A DNA stretch of 64,000 nt from Girardinichthys multiradiatus (GCF_021462225.1 NC_061816.1:14223390-14287389), one strand, 5' to 3'. Positions 13,250 to 25,932 are shown, counted from the first letter of the stretch. A program made the numbers and translations. Notes: generated by a model not told the origin, from the letters alone.

Positions 13250-14073
13250 ACCATTGCATTATTTGCTGTTATTGCAGCTATTAACCTTGTTCTCTCTTTT
13301 CTCTTCCTAGAAGCTACACCTGGCCTGGCTCTGTGTCTACCTGTGACACCTTTCTGGAGAGGGGAATCGTCCGAGCTTTTGCTGGCAACAACTTAATGCT
13401 CACCCTCTACCGATGATCCATATAGCCCTGTCTTTTAGTGTTTAACCCTTTCTCTCTCCTAGACATGGAAATTGACTGAGCTTTTACTGTAACTAATTAT
13501 ATGTGCTCTTTTTCAGACTCTAACCTTGAAAACCGGCTCAGAGTTTATCTGTTCTTTCTTTCTAGGTGAAACGACTAAAGGAGCTACATCCACTAACATT
13601 TACTTTTCCTACCCATAGAAAGGACTCCTGGATCAGTGCTTCTGTGTTCTTTTTGTGTCTCTGCTCTGTTCTCTCAAACCCCCAGTCGGTCGTGGCAGAT
13701 GGCCGCTCACACTGAGCCTGGTTCTGCTGGAGGTTTCTTCCTGTTAAAAGGAAGTTTTTCCTCAACACTGTCGCTACATGCATGCTCAGTATGAGGGATT
13801 GCTGCAAAGTCAACGCCAGTGACTGTCTACTGTCTCTACATGCTCATCCAGGAGGAGTGAATGCTGCAAGTCACTGACTGGATGCAATCTGCTGGGTTTC
13901 CTTAGACAGAAAAACCTTTTATCCAATTTGAATAAATAACTAACTCTGACTGCACTGTTCAATGATTAGGATTAATTGGAATGTATGAACCTGACTGTTG
14001 TGAAGTGCCTTGAGACAACATGTGTTGTGAATTGGCGCTATATAAACAAAACTGAATTGAATTGAATCGAATA
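13250..14073 (+). mobile_element. L2-like LINE 3' end (3' UTR and tail), copy 1
   Basis: About 820 bp that match, in reverse, the segment at 23208-24020. It ends with the typical L2 3' terminus: GTGAATTGGCGCTATATAAA followed by a short TTGAA-type pentamer tail (TGAATTGAATTGAATC). The plus strand is therefore the LINE sense strand. No reverse-transcriptase code is included, so the copy is 5'-truncated in the 3' UTR, the usual result of incomplete target-primed reverse transcription. Confidence 0.75.
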
Positions 14074-14485
14074 CAACACCAAAGACAAAACTTGAATGGT
14101 CCTCTGGATCACTCCAGGAACATGGCTATTGATAGAAAAACAATTACTTTCAAGCTCAAGAAATCCCATATTGCTGAACATAAAAGCAGTTATAAAAGTT
14201 ACATGCATTCTATGCAACCTAATCCTATTAAATCCTATTATCTGACCCAGCAGCTACGTCTGTCTTTTATGCACCCCATGATTTCTGCACTACAATTCAT
14301 GGCAGTTAAACTATTTTTACTCAGATTCCTGTATATTGTATTTCTCGTTTGACTGTAAGACTAATGAGGGGACTATTGATTTTATTTGTCAATGTTGTGT
14401 CATCTTTGAATTTGTTTTGGGCCCAAAAAAATCTCATGACGGCTCAAATTCAAAATTAAAAACTTGAAAAATTCCTTGAATTAAT

Positions 14486-14531
14486 AAAGACCTTGAAATA
14501 AGACCTTGAAATAAAGACCTTGAAAAATTCC
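14486..14531. repeat. Short tandem repeat, about 13-14 bp unit, three copies
   Basis: Three consecutive units beginning GACCTTGAAATAA at 14489, 14502 and 14516. The last unit diverges into GACCTTGAAAAATTCC. A related CTTGAAAAATTCC occurs just upstream at 14463. This is a small local duplication with no evident function. Confidence 0.8.
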
Positions 14532-14782
14532 ATAAAAAAACACTGTTATTTCTTTTATAATGCAAGCGGTGTACATTTTGCAAATCAAAAAATGCACTAG
14601 ATAAGATATTAATGTTGCCTTTCTGATGATCATGTGCATAAACAAAGTTGCATCATTTCATCATTCTCTCTTAAATATGTCATTAAGTGAATTCTGCTTT
14701 TTTATATCCCTCCTTAAACATACTTGCTTCCTAAATTGTTCCGTATTTTACGCCACAGAACATTAGACCCATCTCCAAATCT

Positions 14783-14915
14783 GCTGGGGAGATGTGACTC
14801 GAAGGTCACATCTCCCCAGCGGTCTGGAGGATCCCAGCCGCCTCAGCCTTCGTGACATAGTTCCTCTGTCTGCTGGGGACTTAGCGAACATCCCCTTGTG
14901 AGATTGCTAAGTCCC
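14783..14915. other. Two strong consecutive hairpins
   Basis: Hairpin 1 has a perfect 16-bp stem (GCTGGGGAGATGTGAC at 14783-14798, complement at 14805-14820) with a 6-base loop, TCGAAG. Hairpin 2 has a perfect 10-bp stem (GGGACTTAGC at 14876-14885, complement at 14906-14915) with a 20-base loop. Both are GC-rich in an AT-rich neighbourhood. No TIR-type transposon or tRNA signature is visible around them. They could be the core of a foldback element, a structured RNA or a by-product of local inverted duplication. Confidence 0.75.
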
Positions 14916-16889
14916 TCAAGTCTCTTATGTGGATTTTGGAAGCTTCTTATTTGGAATTACAACAAGTCTCTAATCTCCTGGATTTTGCGGAAGCCGATTG
15001 CTCAGGAAGAAAGGAAAATATTGTACTTAAGAGAAAAAAAATTCATTAGTTTTTAAGAAGTTCACTCAGGGTACTGTGAAAAAGAAATGTTAACACTCCC
15101 AAAGTTTTGGCTCAATAATATTTATGTAACATACTGATAAGTGCCTCAACTTCTACCAACCTGTTTTAAACTTCAACAACTTTCATCCCTCAACAATTGC
15201 AAATCAAGCATGCATTTTTCAACCCGCACTGCAGTTTGACCTCTTTTCTTTTCTCTCCTTTTCACTTCTGCGAGGATTAAATCCATACAAGAATACACGC
15301 GCACCCTTGGCTTGAGGCCTAACATGTTCCTGCTGTTGTATACTTGATGTTAGAAGTCAAAACAATTAAGTCATTCTTCAGCCATAGGCCTGCGACGTGC
15401 AAAAAACCCACATGAGCTACAGTTCCTGTATGACGTTTAAAGACACATATCATGGGCATACATGTCATTTTAATTTGGGGACTTTTAATGATTTATTTGA
15501 ATTGTACTTTTACAGGGTGAAGGAATTCTAGAAGAGCTTCTGGCATCCGTCTCTCTAACCCGTCCAAACATTTAAGTATAATCCAGAAGTTTCTATCAGG
15601 GTTGAGGTCAAGGCTTTGGCAAGGTTATCCCAGAGTTTATTGATATCTACTTCATCCATTCTAAAGATCCTTTATAGGTTTTTTTGGGGGGAAAAAAATA
15701 TTATGACAGCAAGAATTGGGTTTTATTATGATAATGAACTAATTGATAGTGTTTGCGAACCAAAGAAAAAAATGGAAATTTGGTTGGGATTGCATGAAAC
15801 ATTATAAAGTCCATATCAACCTTTCCCATTGTCCATGCTGCTCCTTGTCCCAGTTGCAAATTTCAAATCAAACTTGGAGCAGGGGCTTCTTTCTTAGTCG
15901 GCACCCTCACGACCCAACCTTTGAGAACTTTGAAAGCGAAAACACATCCGAATAAGTTATAGTTTTGTTTACCGTTTGAGCAGATGGTTTTTTAGTTCTT
16001 TGAACTTTTACAGACTGTGCAAATCTGCAATTCTTCAAACTAATGAATTGCTTGTTTTTAAGTCATTCCACATAAAAAAAAATTGGAAAACAAATAATGA
16101 AAATCCCACTTTATGGTTTTTTTTAACACAACAACATTATTCTATTACAAACATCTAAAGCGCATTTAATATTTCTTCCAAATGTGGCTCCTACATAGAT
16201 AAATGAATAAATAAATACAATTCTACCCAGCAGCAGGCTTGAGTTAGACTTACTGCACAAATTGTTCCCTTTTGATGCTTTGTTTAACAAGAGCACAGAT
16301 TGTAATCATGTATGATTGGGCACGAATAGTGTCGTGACTGCCGTGATAAATGCCCATTTTTCCAAGAGAACACGGTAAACACAGGTGAGAGACTGAAAAA
16401 CCACATGGCTGGAGGCAGAGGGAAGTCATTGTTTGCGATTGATGTTGCGCAGCTTAAACCCCGACTGATGTACATACCACACAGAAACTGCAGAAGAGCA
16501 AGCCTCAGCTTGCTTTGGAATAATCATGATGACTTGCCTCTTCATGACCCAGTGAATGCAGCTGGATGTGTGAGAGCAAGCGTGCAGGACTGCGTCACGC
16601 ATCCATGTGTGCATGTATACAAATCCCTCTCAGAGTTCTCAGATTAATCTATTAAAGGAAGCGGGTGCTTTTCGATACCACCCATTGCAAAAGTCTCACA
16701 ACCTGGGCTTGCCTGATGTTCCTGATGACACTTTCACACACACTCTGTAAAATCGGGGTGTGTCACCAGAATGTAGCTGAGTATTCTGTTAAAAAAAGTT
16801 GAAGTTATAGAAACTCAATTAAGAACTCTCACTTATGTAATGATTTATTATGCATACCTGCTTAAAGAAGTTTTAACTGCAAACTTTAA
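14916..16889. other. No recognised gene
   Basis: No supported feature. The 16260-16640 stretch is non-repetitive and compositionally distinct, with open frames of 80 codons (plus) and 62-63 codons (minus), but none resembles a known protein or has splice-site support that I can defend. Confidence 0.35.
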
Positions 16890-17010
16890 TGTCTTTTGGG
16901 ACAGACCAACTCAAAGTATCATAATTGTGAAGCGGAAGGGAAAAAGTTATCAAAATCTAAATCCAACAAAAGAATTCTGAAAAGTGTGGCAAGCATACTA
17001 TACATTGAAT
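16890..17010 (-). mobile_element. TcG terminal-repeat fragment
   Basis: About 120 bp resembling the inner part of a TcG end: GGGACAGACCAACTCAAAGT, then ATAATTGTGAAGCGGAAGG, then TCTGAAAAGTGTGGCAAGC. These are the phrases that sit inside the terminal repeats of this common fish family. The outermost end and the transposase are not contiguous here. Confidence 0.6.
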
Positions 17011-17039
17011 TGTGAAAAATGGTAGTCTTCAAATAATAT

Positions 17040-17570
17040 TTTCATTTATTTAGACAAAATAAGCTACCTTATGTGAACAAGTAATTGCTCCTCAAACCTA
17101 ATACCTCGTCGTTTGGCAGCAACAACTGCCATTAAAACTCACTGTGGAGGAATTGTGACCCACAGTTTTTTGCAATGTTTTAATTCAGCCACAATAGAAG
17201 GTATTAAGCATGAACAGCCATGTCACAGGACCTGACAAGATTTAATTTCAAACTGTAACCAGGCCACCTGAAAACCTTAACTTAATATTTTTTAACCTAT
17301 TCAGAGTTTGACTAGGATCACTTGTCACAAATGTCACAAACTGATGCACGAATAAATCAGTTACAGCAAGTAAGACCTGCTGTGCTTTAAATCTTTAGAT
17401 GTTGTTCAGGTTTCTTTGGTTAACTCCTAAATGAGTTGTCACTTCACTCTTGGAGTAAGTCTGAAAGGCCAACGAGCTTGGGAAGGTTCACCACTGTCCC
17501 AATGCAATGAAATATCTTTGTAACCTTTTCCAGATTGTTATGTCAATGTTTTTGCCATCTGCTCTTGCAT
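17040..17570 (-). mobile_element. TcE Tc1-like relic
   Basis: Antisense relic of another fish Tc1-like family. Its leader contains CTAATACCTCGTCGTTTGGCAG and CTGTGGAGGAATTGTGACC; near the end come GGGAAGGTTCACCACTGTCC (17480-17499) and TTTGTAACCTTTTCCAGATT (17517-17536), antisense of the N-terminal transposase code. Many small indels disrupt all frames. The sense-orientation partner of the second half occurs at 62830-63145. Confidence 0.6.
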
Positions 17571-17739
17571 TTATTTTGATAGTGCCGAAAGGTGTTGCTT
17601 TATGAGATATTTGGGCCTACTTTATGTTGTCAGGTTGTTGTTTTTTTTTTCCAATAGAGTGTGGCTAATGTAATTCATCCAAAAATGTGGTTAAACTTTT
17701 TTTTTTTTTCTTTTTTTTAACTAGTGGGTTAAATTTATT

Positions 17740-17900
17740 TTCACCCAGAGCTAGACTGGTTTGGAGAACTTTGATATCTACATTGACCAGTTTCACTGAC
17801 TCTGCTGAAAACAGCCTCTCCACAGCATAATGCTTATGCCATCACCACTACACGTGAACATGCAGGACATTGGAAGCAGACTCGCACTAAGCTTTATGGG
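17740..17900 (-). mobile_element. TcG transposase relic fragment
   Basis: CTGCTGAAAACAGCCTCTCC followed by ACAGCATAATGCTTATGCCA (about 17801-17840) is a degraded copy of the antisense block before the second catalytic Asp of TcG. It may belong to the same original insertion as the fragment at 16890-17010, with the TcE relic sitting between them. Confidence 0.45.
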
Positions 17901-18004
17901 AGTCTAACAAACATGATGAATCATACAAATCCCTTTGAGCTTTCTTTTATATCAAAATGTGAAGGGGACAGTGTCAAGCTTCTGACTGCAGTGCTATCCA
18001 CTCT

Positions 18005-18637
18005 GGCACTATCTGCTGTAAGCTAGGTCACACGCTTCAGCAGAAAGCCTCCCCCCAGCTTCAGTCGCTCCGACTCATCAGCTCCCCTCCTCACACTTCC
18101 AAAGGTGCACACGGGGATTTGTGTAACTGGATCCACACAGCACTTCACTGCAGGAGCTCGAGCCGGCTGTCAGTTTGGAGAAAGAGTTTCCAAGCTCTCG
18201 GAGATTGGCCTCTTCCTCCCTCTCTATTCTACCGGATTCTCTCCCAATTCTCCTCACTTCTCTCTCCCTGCCTTTTGCACAATCCCCTTCCGCTCCATCT
18301 CTATACCTATATCTCTATCCTTTGCTCCCCCTACCACCCCTCGCCAACCATCCTGACAAAAAAACAAAGCAAAACAACAAAACGCAACAATATACCACAA
18401 TTGGTTTGTGTTTCAAGCACATGCATCCGGTTTTTGCTCCACCACCCTTTGGGCTATTTTTAGCTGCCTTACAGCACCCATACAAATGAGCCAGAGCCTC
18501 CTCCAACTTAACGGAAATCTCATTATGCGGCATGCAGCACTTGCGGGGAAGTTGGACAGGAAGAGTAAATCTCCGAAGATGAAATCTCTTTGATACGGGG
18601 AGCTTATGTACCCGAGCAGGTCCCCAAATCCAAAAAG
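18005..18637 (+). other. Candidate promoter/5' exon with splice donor
   Basis: A locally GC-richer, non-repeat stretch with a CT-rich tract (18205-18350), as in many 5' untranslated exons. A short frame starts at ATG 18606 (reads MYPSRSPNPK) and runs without stop to a good donor, AAAAAG|GTAATA, with the intron starting at 18638. An upstream ORF (18487-18594) ends just before it. I do not recognise the peptide, and no acceptor-linked partner exon is visible downstream. The long overlapping frames in the CT tract come from low stop-codon content and are not evidence of protein. Confidence 0.25.
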
Positions 18638-18639
18638 GT

Positions 18640-21600
18640 AATACAGATGCAGATGCAGTACTTGTCTGTTCCTCAGGTCTTAAATTCTCAGAGTTTGACA
18701 AAAGCTCGTTTTGCTTTCCGCTTTAAGGTGTAGCAAATTACTCAAGCATTCAAACTATGTCCCCTGTGCCATTTACTGTCAATCACCATGGGGCTCTTGT
18801 ATTTTTTCTGTCATGCTCCCTGGCAACAGTTTCAACATAAGGTGTGGGAATGCCATCACCTGAAAACAAATCAGTAAGCAATCTTTTGACGTGGTCTCAC
18901 TTTAATTTAACGTCGCTAAAGCTCTTATCCATTTTCAGACATATTTTCAGATCTTGGCTTGTTTAACTCACTAAACGTGATAAAAGAAGGGAACGTACTT
19001 GCTTTCACGGGCAGTCATCCGTGAAGGTCCATTGACAGAGTCACGTGAGACTGCAAACAAAAAATACAAACAAAAGATTACAAAAATATATCTGATAACA
19101 TCAGTATTCGATACTTGGACAAACAAAAACACTAAAAATTCTCAAAGGATAGGCAGGCATCTGGATAAAAGCTTCTCTGATAAATGCTTAAAGGATGTCA
19201 AAGGTCTTGGGTGCGGTTCTTGGGTTTGGCTAAAATGACAATGGCAGCTGCCATCATGAAGCAAATCCAAGCAAGATACCCAAAAAGATGTACACATGCA
19301 GCAGAGTGGTTGAAAAAGTAAAATAAAATATTCCAAAGTGGCAGAAAATGTAATTAACACACCATCTAAAAATTACTGGGAAGTTGCAGGGTTAAATCTC
19401 TTGCAAGATCTTGCTAGATTAAAACGGTACGATATTTCTTCTCGAAGTGAAGCTTGTCTTGGGAAGTGCAATGTAGCTGCCGTCGTTATGTCACTTGGTC
19501 TGCTGAAAAACGTGTGAATCTCATGTATAATGTGTGTTCTTTAAGCTCGTAGCTCAGAAATCTGAATTTTACTCTTCTGACCAAACTTTTAAAAAGACCC
19601 TACCTATGACCTTAAATTAAGCATTAATCTCATATTGCACAGATTGTGAATCATTTATAGGTAACTATTTATTTAGATACCTGTAAAAGTCAAATAATGC
19701 CCTTAAAAGTAATAACTTTATGCTCGTTTGAAACCAAGCTTTTGAAATGAATGGATTCTTGTTGGTTTCTTAGGAGGTTGGTACACCTTGAAAAACTGGT
19801 TCTTCTGGCATCCTATCCACTTTTGTTTTGGAACAGTCTTCCTCTGAGAACTTAACAGACTAAGATAAAAAGCAGTTTGAGGCCTTAATTGTGTATTGTG
19901 CCATGAGCATGTTTTCTAAACTCCGTCATAGTCAGCACCTGAGGTAATCATGATCGGACAACTTTTGTAAGGTAAAGGTAGACTCAGACTCAAGTCCAGA
20001 CAGACTGAAGACTATGTATAGCCAAGAAGACAGCCTAATGAAAATCAAAAGACAAGCCCCATGAAATTGTCTAAGATTCAATTATGTAAGGAATTGTTTT
20101 TATTTTGTATCTTCATTTAGAGTTCCTGGAAACCACGTTTTGTTTTGATTTCACATACCTGCAGTAACCCCTCCTTTGATGCATAATGACTTTCTGTACT
20201 CTTACCTACTGAATTTCAAAGTTAGGAACCAAAAAACATCCTAAAAGCTGAGCCAGATGAAATTGTCTTAATAATCTCAAGTCCGGAGTGAACAAACATT
20301 GGGGGGTGCATTTCTCCGTCTGAGCTTAGAAATAGGATATTCAGAACTGCAAGTTGAGGGACCCCGTTTGGTTTATTGAGAGGTGACAAGACACAGACCA
20401 AAAGTAAGGCATCCTCTTATCAGTTTGTCTCTAAGGCTAGTTTATTTCAATACCCAATTCCTTTAGAAGCTTCTTCATCCAAACCTTTCATTAAATTAAT
20501 ATTATGTAAAGATTTGTAAACTGTATTTACCAAGACAGCAAAGGCATCTTCCAAATGCTACATCTATATTTGGCCTATATCTCTAGTAATTGTTTAAGTG
20601 GTGGTATTTTCTTAAAGCAGTCTTTAGTTTTTATTCCTAGCCAGATAAGCTGAAAGTATCTCCAATAAATGCCCAGGTAGCATAGACAAAGTATTTATTG
20701 TTGCAAGAAAGGATAAAACTTTGTAAATAGCCTGACTTAAAAACATTGTGGTTCTAATATTGGGGCTTGTCTGCAGCAATGCATGATTAATGTTTACTAT
20801 GGTCTTACAAAATATTTTTGATTGACATTTTAGATTTAGCCACAAAAACCTGGTAATTTGAACATTCAGGAGATAATTAAAATAACCAATTAGTAGTTAA
20901 TGTGGTTTGTAAATGAAAAGTTTTGTTTTTTTCAATATAATAAAGTAGATGTTTAAAAGGACACAGGTTCAGGCTGGATAGGGCATTTAGATTCTCTCCC
21001 CCAGGCTAAAGATGTACCTTTATTGGAAAACTGTTCAGTCATAAAAGGAACCGAATCAGAACCCATCAAGAAGTTGTGCCCGACCAAGCAAAAGAGAAAC
21101 CTGATCAACTTGTCAGACTGTGTTGGGATAAATATTTAATTTGTCCCTGCAAATTCCTGCAAACAGTTTGTTTAGCCCCTTCTTATGTAGTAGAAGAATA
21201 TAATACGTAATATTTGGTTTCTATTTGTATAATCTCCTTGGTTCTTTAAATTTGTGATAAAGATTTTCCAATGAGGAAGAAAGAAGTCATTTAAACAAAA
21301 AATTGACTTAATTGTTTATTTTGACAGAGTTTATATTGATTCTTTTAATGTTCATCATTATTGTGTAATGCAGCTTATAAAACTGCTCCAAAAGCCTGCA
21401 CAGGTTTCATTGCAACAATAAACACACCAACAAAACTTATACAGCAACATCCATCTAAATAAAGTTCTCTGCAGACAGAGACAGCCTGTACAAGCCACAC
21501 ACCCCGTCTTCACCTCTTCCATAAATTACCATGCAATAGACTAATTACATCCCATCCTCTCACTTATAGTTCAATCAACCATAGGAAATCCAGCTGCAGT

Positions 21601-22585
21601 GAAGAAGAACATGGATAAAGGGATCCAAGTGCTGATCACAGAGATGGAAGACTGAAAGAATGGAAAATGTGTTGGTGTATTGTATAATATCAGCATCAAA
21701 TGGGAAATCAGAGTTTACTAATGTTACTTTGCCAGAGAAAAATAATTGTTTATGGTTTAGGCACCATCACTCTAAAAAGGACTATTCACACGGCACAACT
21801 AATTGCTGACACTTTGTTGACTTAATTACAAGTCGTCCGCATGATCAATTACACAAGACAGTAATTGACTTGTACTGTTTGCATTCACCCACGTCGGGGG
21901 TTTTCCTCACTGTGTGCCTCGTATACCTTGCCTGATTGTTGTCTGTGCATCTCAGAAACTTTGCAGCCCCTGCATGATGATGTGCTATGTTCATGTCACA
22001 TCAACCGGAAAAAACTATCCAGGCTGGTGAAATGTGGGATTAGAGCAAAGACTGCATGGAAAATGATCTTTTTTCCCCCTATTCTATTTTCATACACAAT
22101 ATCTATGTCTATGCCCCCAAAACAAGCGTAAATATTAGAGAATGATGTTGCTTCACACATGATTTTCACATACTGAATTATTTTTGCACACACTGTAATG
22201 GTCTATATCAGAACTATTTCAGTATAAAGTTTTCCTTTGGGTTTGAAGTCATTTGTTAGTGAGGTCTGGTGATGCTGTCGGCCTCAAGATTAGATGCCCC
22301 CTTATTCATATGTGTCTTCTATTCTTAGTAAGGATGTTGTTTTAACTCAATTATCACCCCTCTCTTCATATCTGAGTCTGTATTTCCTTAGTCTATTACC
22401 AGAAGCTTTGGTTCAGGATCACGTTATGGGCATGAAATGGATTTACATAGAGTAGTTACATTTGAGCTGCATGCTGGCTTCTTTTAGTCCTGAAAAGCAT
22501 GGCATTTGACAGTAGCATTTTCCAGCTATTTGTAGGGATGATAACTGAAACTAAAATGATAAAACAGGTCTTATCTAGTCATGCT
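18640..22585. other. No recognised gene or repeat
   Basis: About 4 kb of AT-rich DNA with only short, motif-free frames. I see no transposon ends, LINE tails or RNA genes. If the donor at 18638 is real, this would be intron. Confidence 0.4.
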
Positions 22586-22589
22586 GACC

Positions 22590-22795
22590 ACTTAAAGTGC
22601 TTTAGACTATAGGCACATTCACAAAGTCACACTCTCATTCACACACTGCATGCAGATTGGTACGCAACTTGGGGTTAAGTGACATGGTCAGGGGCAAATC
22701 AGCATGTGACAAGGTAAAGCTGGAATTAAACCTCCAATCTTCGGACAGCCAGACAGCTACTCCAACCACTAAGCCACTGTCACCCCAAATAAATA
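22590..22795 (+). repeat. Dispersed teleost repeat, degraded copy
   Basis: The order of phrases (ACTCTCATTCACACACTGCA, then GCAACTTGGGGTTAAGTGAC, then CCAACCACTAAGCCACTGTC) matches a widespread fish interspersed repeat recalled from many genomes. It is diverged and its class (SINE-like or LINE tail) is unresolved. No protein code is present. Confidence 0.5.
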
Positions 22796-22984
22796 CCTAT
22801 TTCCAGACTGCTCCTTTTCCCAAAATCAGTTTCTATGGTGATTTTGAGAAGATGCACATGAAAGGGGTGTGGCGATCGACCTCACTAACAAATAAAACAC
22901 AATGAAACCCAAATAAAAACTATATGCAAAATATTTCCAATGCATCCATCTGACCTTTTATGGGTTTAAATTTTCTATCATTCA

Positions 22985-23200
22985 GAGTCGTCCATTCATC
23001 TATTGAGCCATTAATCCTGCATCTATCCAGCCATCCATCGATCATTTTGTCAGTCCACCAGGCTGTCCTTTCATCCTTTCACCAATCAGTCTATCAATCC
23101 CTCCAAGCATCCATCTATCAATTTATTGACCATTTTATCATTTAATACATCCATAAATCCATCTGTCTGCCAGTCCTTTCATCCATCCATCCATCCATTA
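22985..23200. repeat. Degenerate (CATC)n tetranucleotide array
   Basis: Interrupted CATC/CCAT repeats over about 215 bp, ending in a pure stretch CATCCATCCATCCATC (about 23180-23197). Such arrays are common in fish intergenic DNA. It lies directly upstream of the L2 tail at 23208. Confidence 0.85.
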
Positions 23201-23207
23201 TCTGGTT

Positions 23208-24190
23208 TTTCAATTCAATTCAATTCAGTTTATTTATATAGCGCCAATTCACAACATATGTCATCTCAAGGCACTTCACAAAGTCAGGTACATACATTCC
23301 AATTAATCCTAATCATTGAACAGTGCAGTCAGATTCAGTTATTTTTTCAAATTGGATAAAATGTTTTCCTATCTAAGGAAACCCAGCAGATTGCATCCAG
23401 TCAGTGACTTGCAGCATTCACTTCTCCTGGATTAGCATGTAGAGACAGTGGACAGTCACTGGCGTTGACTTTGCAGCAATCCCTCATACTGAGCATGCAT
23501 GTAGCGACATTGGAGAGGAAAAACTCCATTTTAACAGGAAGAAACCTCCAGCAGAACCAGGCTCAGTCTGAGAGGCCATCTGCCACAACCGACTGGGGGT
23601 TTGAGAGAACACAGCAGAGACACAAAAAGAACACAGAAGCACTGATCCAGGAGTCCTTTCTATGGGAAGGAAAAGTAAATGTTAATGGATGCAGCTCCTT
23701 TAGTCATTTCACCTAGAAAGAAAAAACAGATAAACTCGGAGCCAGTTTTCAAGGTTAGAGTCTGAAAGAGAGCACATACAGTTAGTTACAGTTAAGCTCA
23801 GTCAATCGCCATGTCTAGGAGAGAGAAAGGGCTAAACACTAAAAGACAGGGCCATCTGTAGAAGGTGAGCAATAAGTTGTTGCCAACAGAAGCTTGGACA
23901 ATGCCCCTCTCCAGAAAGGTGTCACAGGTAGACACAGAGTCAGTCCAGTTGTAGCTTCTAGGAAGAGAAAAGAGGGAGAACATAAAGTTAAAAACTGAAA
24001 TAACAGCAAATAATGCAGAGAATGTAGCAAAAAGGGAGAAAGTGGTCATTATGTCCTCCAACAGCCTAAGCCTATTGGAGCATAACTACAGAGATAGCTC
24101 AGGATAACCTAAGCCACTCTAACTATAAGCTTTATCAAAAAGGAAAGTTTTAAGCCTAGCCTTAAAAGTAGACAGTTTGTCCATCTAGAG
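23208..24190 (-). mobile_element. L2-like LINE 3' end with RT C-terminus, copy 2
   Basis: Minus-strand LINE whose 3' tail lies at 23208-23232 (TTCAATTCAATTCAATTCAG) beside the L2-type TATTTATATAGCGCCAATTC. It matches copy 1 (13250-14073) over about 800 bp, then continues about 170 bp further to the end of ORF2: the minus-strand frame around 24180-24119 reads KLSTFKARLKTFLFDKAYS and stops. This equals the C-terminal motif of the larger L2 copy ([12 protein letters not shown] near 34440). The homology explains what the long shared 3' UTR belongs to. Confidence 0.78.
24119..24180 (-). pseudogene. L2 ORF2 C-terminal stub
   Basis: About 19 codons followed by a TAG stop (24119-24121). The frame reads STFKARLKTFLF, comparable to [12 protein letters not shown] at the end of the L2 reverse transcriptase at 34397-36253. 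It is only the last piece of the protein; the rest was never copied or has been lost. Confidence 0.6.
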
Positions 24191-25904
24191 CCCATTGATG
24201 GCCATTGTTATACTAAAAACCACAATGATTGGGATACCTCTCTGTCAGAATGACCATAACCATTGGAAAAGAGAGGGGGTCATACAGGGTAGCAGAAATG
24301 GTGTGTTTGCACCTCAACCATAACTTTCTGCAGGGTAAAATGTTTAAAGCCCAAGCTAAAAAATTGAAGGGTCCGGAAACCTGAGGACGGAGAAGTACGT
24401 CAGTTTGAGTAAAACCATCAGACCAGGCATGACGGAAGTGATAATTTCAAAATTTTTGCAGATTGTCAGGCAGGACTGTACAAAAAACAAAAAATCTCCA
24501 CTTCTAGTTACTTCTAGTTAATTACATACATTTTCATAGGTGTGTACAATAGAGTCTATTTTTAAAAATTACATAATCTTTAATTCTTTTCTAGTTTTTA
24601 ACTAACTCCTATTGTTTCTGAGCTAAGTAATAATGTTAGCTTAGCCTACCTATATAAGCTTTGTACATATTATGTTTTCTACATTTTAAACCTAAGAAGG
24701 AATCATTTAAATCTTGGCTTCCTAGAAGCAAAGATGACATGTCTGAGAAAACTGTCCAATAAAAGAAATCCAAGAAATTCAGAGTTAAAAACACAAAACT
24801 TGAAGCTACTTTTTCCCATTACTTGCCCTTTAAGGACTTCTCAGCTCAGCACAATGGCATGAAAGGGATTACATACATTTTAAGTTTATTACACATAATA
24901 TGAGCTACAGGTAGGAGGCAGTCACTGTGACTTGAGGGAAGCTTTGTGCTAAATCACGGATAAAATATGGAATACAATGACAAGCCCCATTCCCTTTTGT
25001 GTCATGATAATGAGGCGCTGGAAGGTTATGAGTGGGATTACTTCAATACCGCAGGCATTTTCACATTATTGGAGCTCAGCACAGAAAGCTTGGGTTTCCA
25101 TATGATGCTGCCTTGAGGTGATTTTCTGATTTGTCTTTCAACAAAATTAGGAGCTTGTGCATGAAAAAGTCAGCTGTCAATTACAGTCAAATTTATGAAG
25201 TATTGGTGATAGCAGGCATGCTAAACACACAGTTAGGCAGCAAGATGAGGAGGGAGGCATGCCAACTGCAAAGTAATGTACAATTAGGAAAGTCTGTTCT
25301 GTGCCAAAATATGGAATGAAACTCTTTGTGTGATTGAGCCATGCTGCTGTGTGCAGTGGCTGTAAGATTTATTTTTTATTCTTTCGCTACTCTGTGATTG
25401 AACAAAATAGACGTGATTTTTTTTAAATATGGAAAAGTCTGAATTGGCTTCAACAAAGCTTAAATCAACAAGACCATTAGTCACTGCTTTTTCCATTTTT
25501 AGTAAAATATATACACCTTCCTTTTTACATCTTGAATGTGAGAGTTTAGTGTCAATTGATAATAATTTGCCCCCAATTTGTCAGTAAGTTATGAATTCCA
25601 GGCTTTTAATACTGATCTTGAACTGATCTTTTTATCATAATGATTATAAAGCAAACGTACATTTTTATTGAGGATTTTCTCAAAGACAGATTCAGCATTT
25701 TAAATACTAATAGATAAGTTCATGCACAAGCTGAAACTACACCTCAACCAGACATCTTTTGAAGCTATCAGACAATTTCAGAAGCCTAATGTTTTCCTGC
25801 TCTATACACTTCACACTTTGATGTTGCCTGCAACATTCTTGATAGTTGGTATAGTTTTCTTTCGTTTGACCGCAACACTTCAAAACGTACTACTTGTCAT
25901 TTTG
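24191..25904. other. No recognised gene; possible unclassified repeat at the start
   Basis: The first part (24190-24430) looks repeat-derived but I cannot classify it. From about 24950 to 25130 the sequence is more complex and may be conserved non-coding DNA. No exon or RNA gene is supported. Confidence 0.35.
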
Positions 25905-25932
25905 GTCAAATATATATATACACACACACACA
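25905..25932. repeat. (TA)n(CA)n microsatellite abutting the left TcB end
   Basis: ATATATATATA followed by ACACACACACACACA runs straight into the transposon end CAGGTCC at 25933. On the other side the mirror arrangement (TG)n(TA)n begins at 27540. Confidence 0.9.

Noticed and set aside
13562..13813. An 83-codon frame (minus) shared with the plus-strand frame at 23465-23716, possibly a conserved small protein
   Set aside because: Both lie antisense to an L2 3' UTR and open at TTG, not ATG. By hand I count about 13 base differences, of which about 10 change the amino acid, as expected without protein-level selection.
18119..18463. Overlapping plus-strand frames of 83-114 codons in the candidate exon region
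   Set aside because: They arise from a CT-rich tract with few stop codons; several frames are open at once, which argues against coding.
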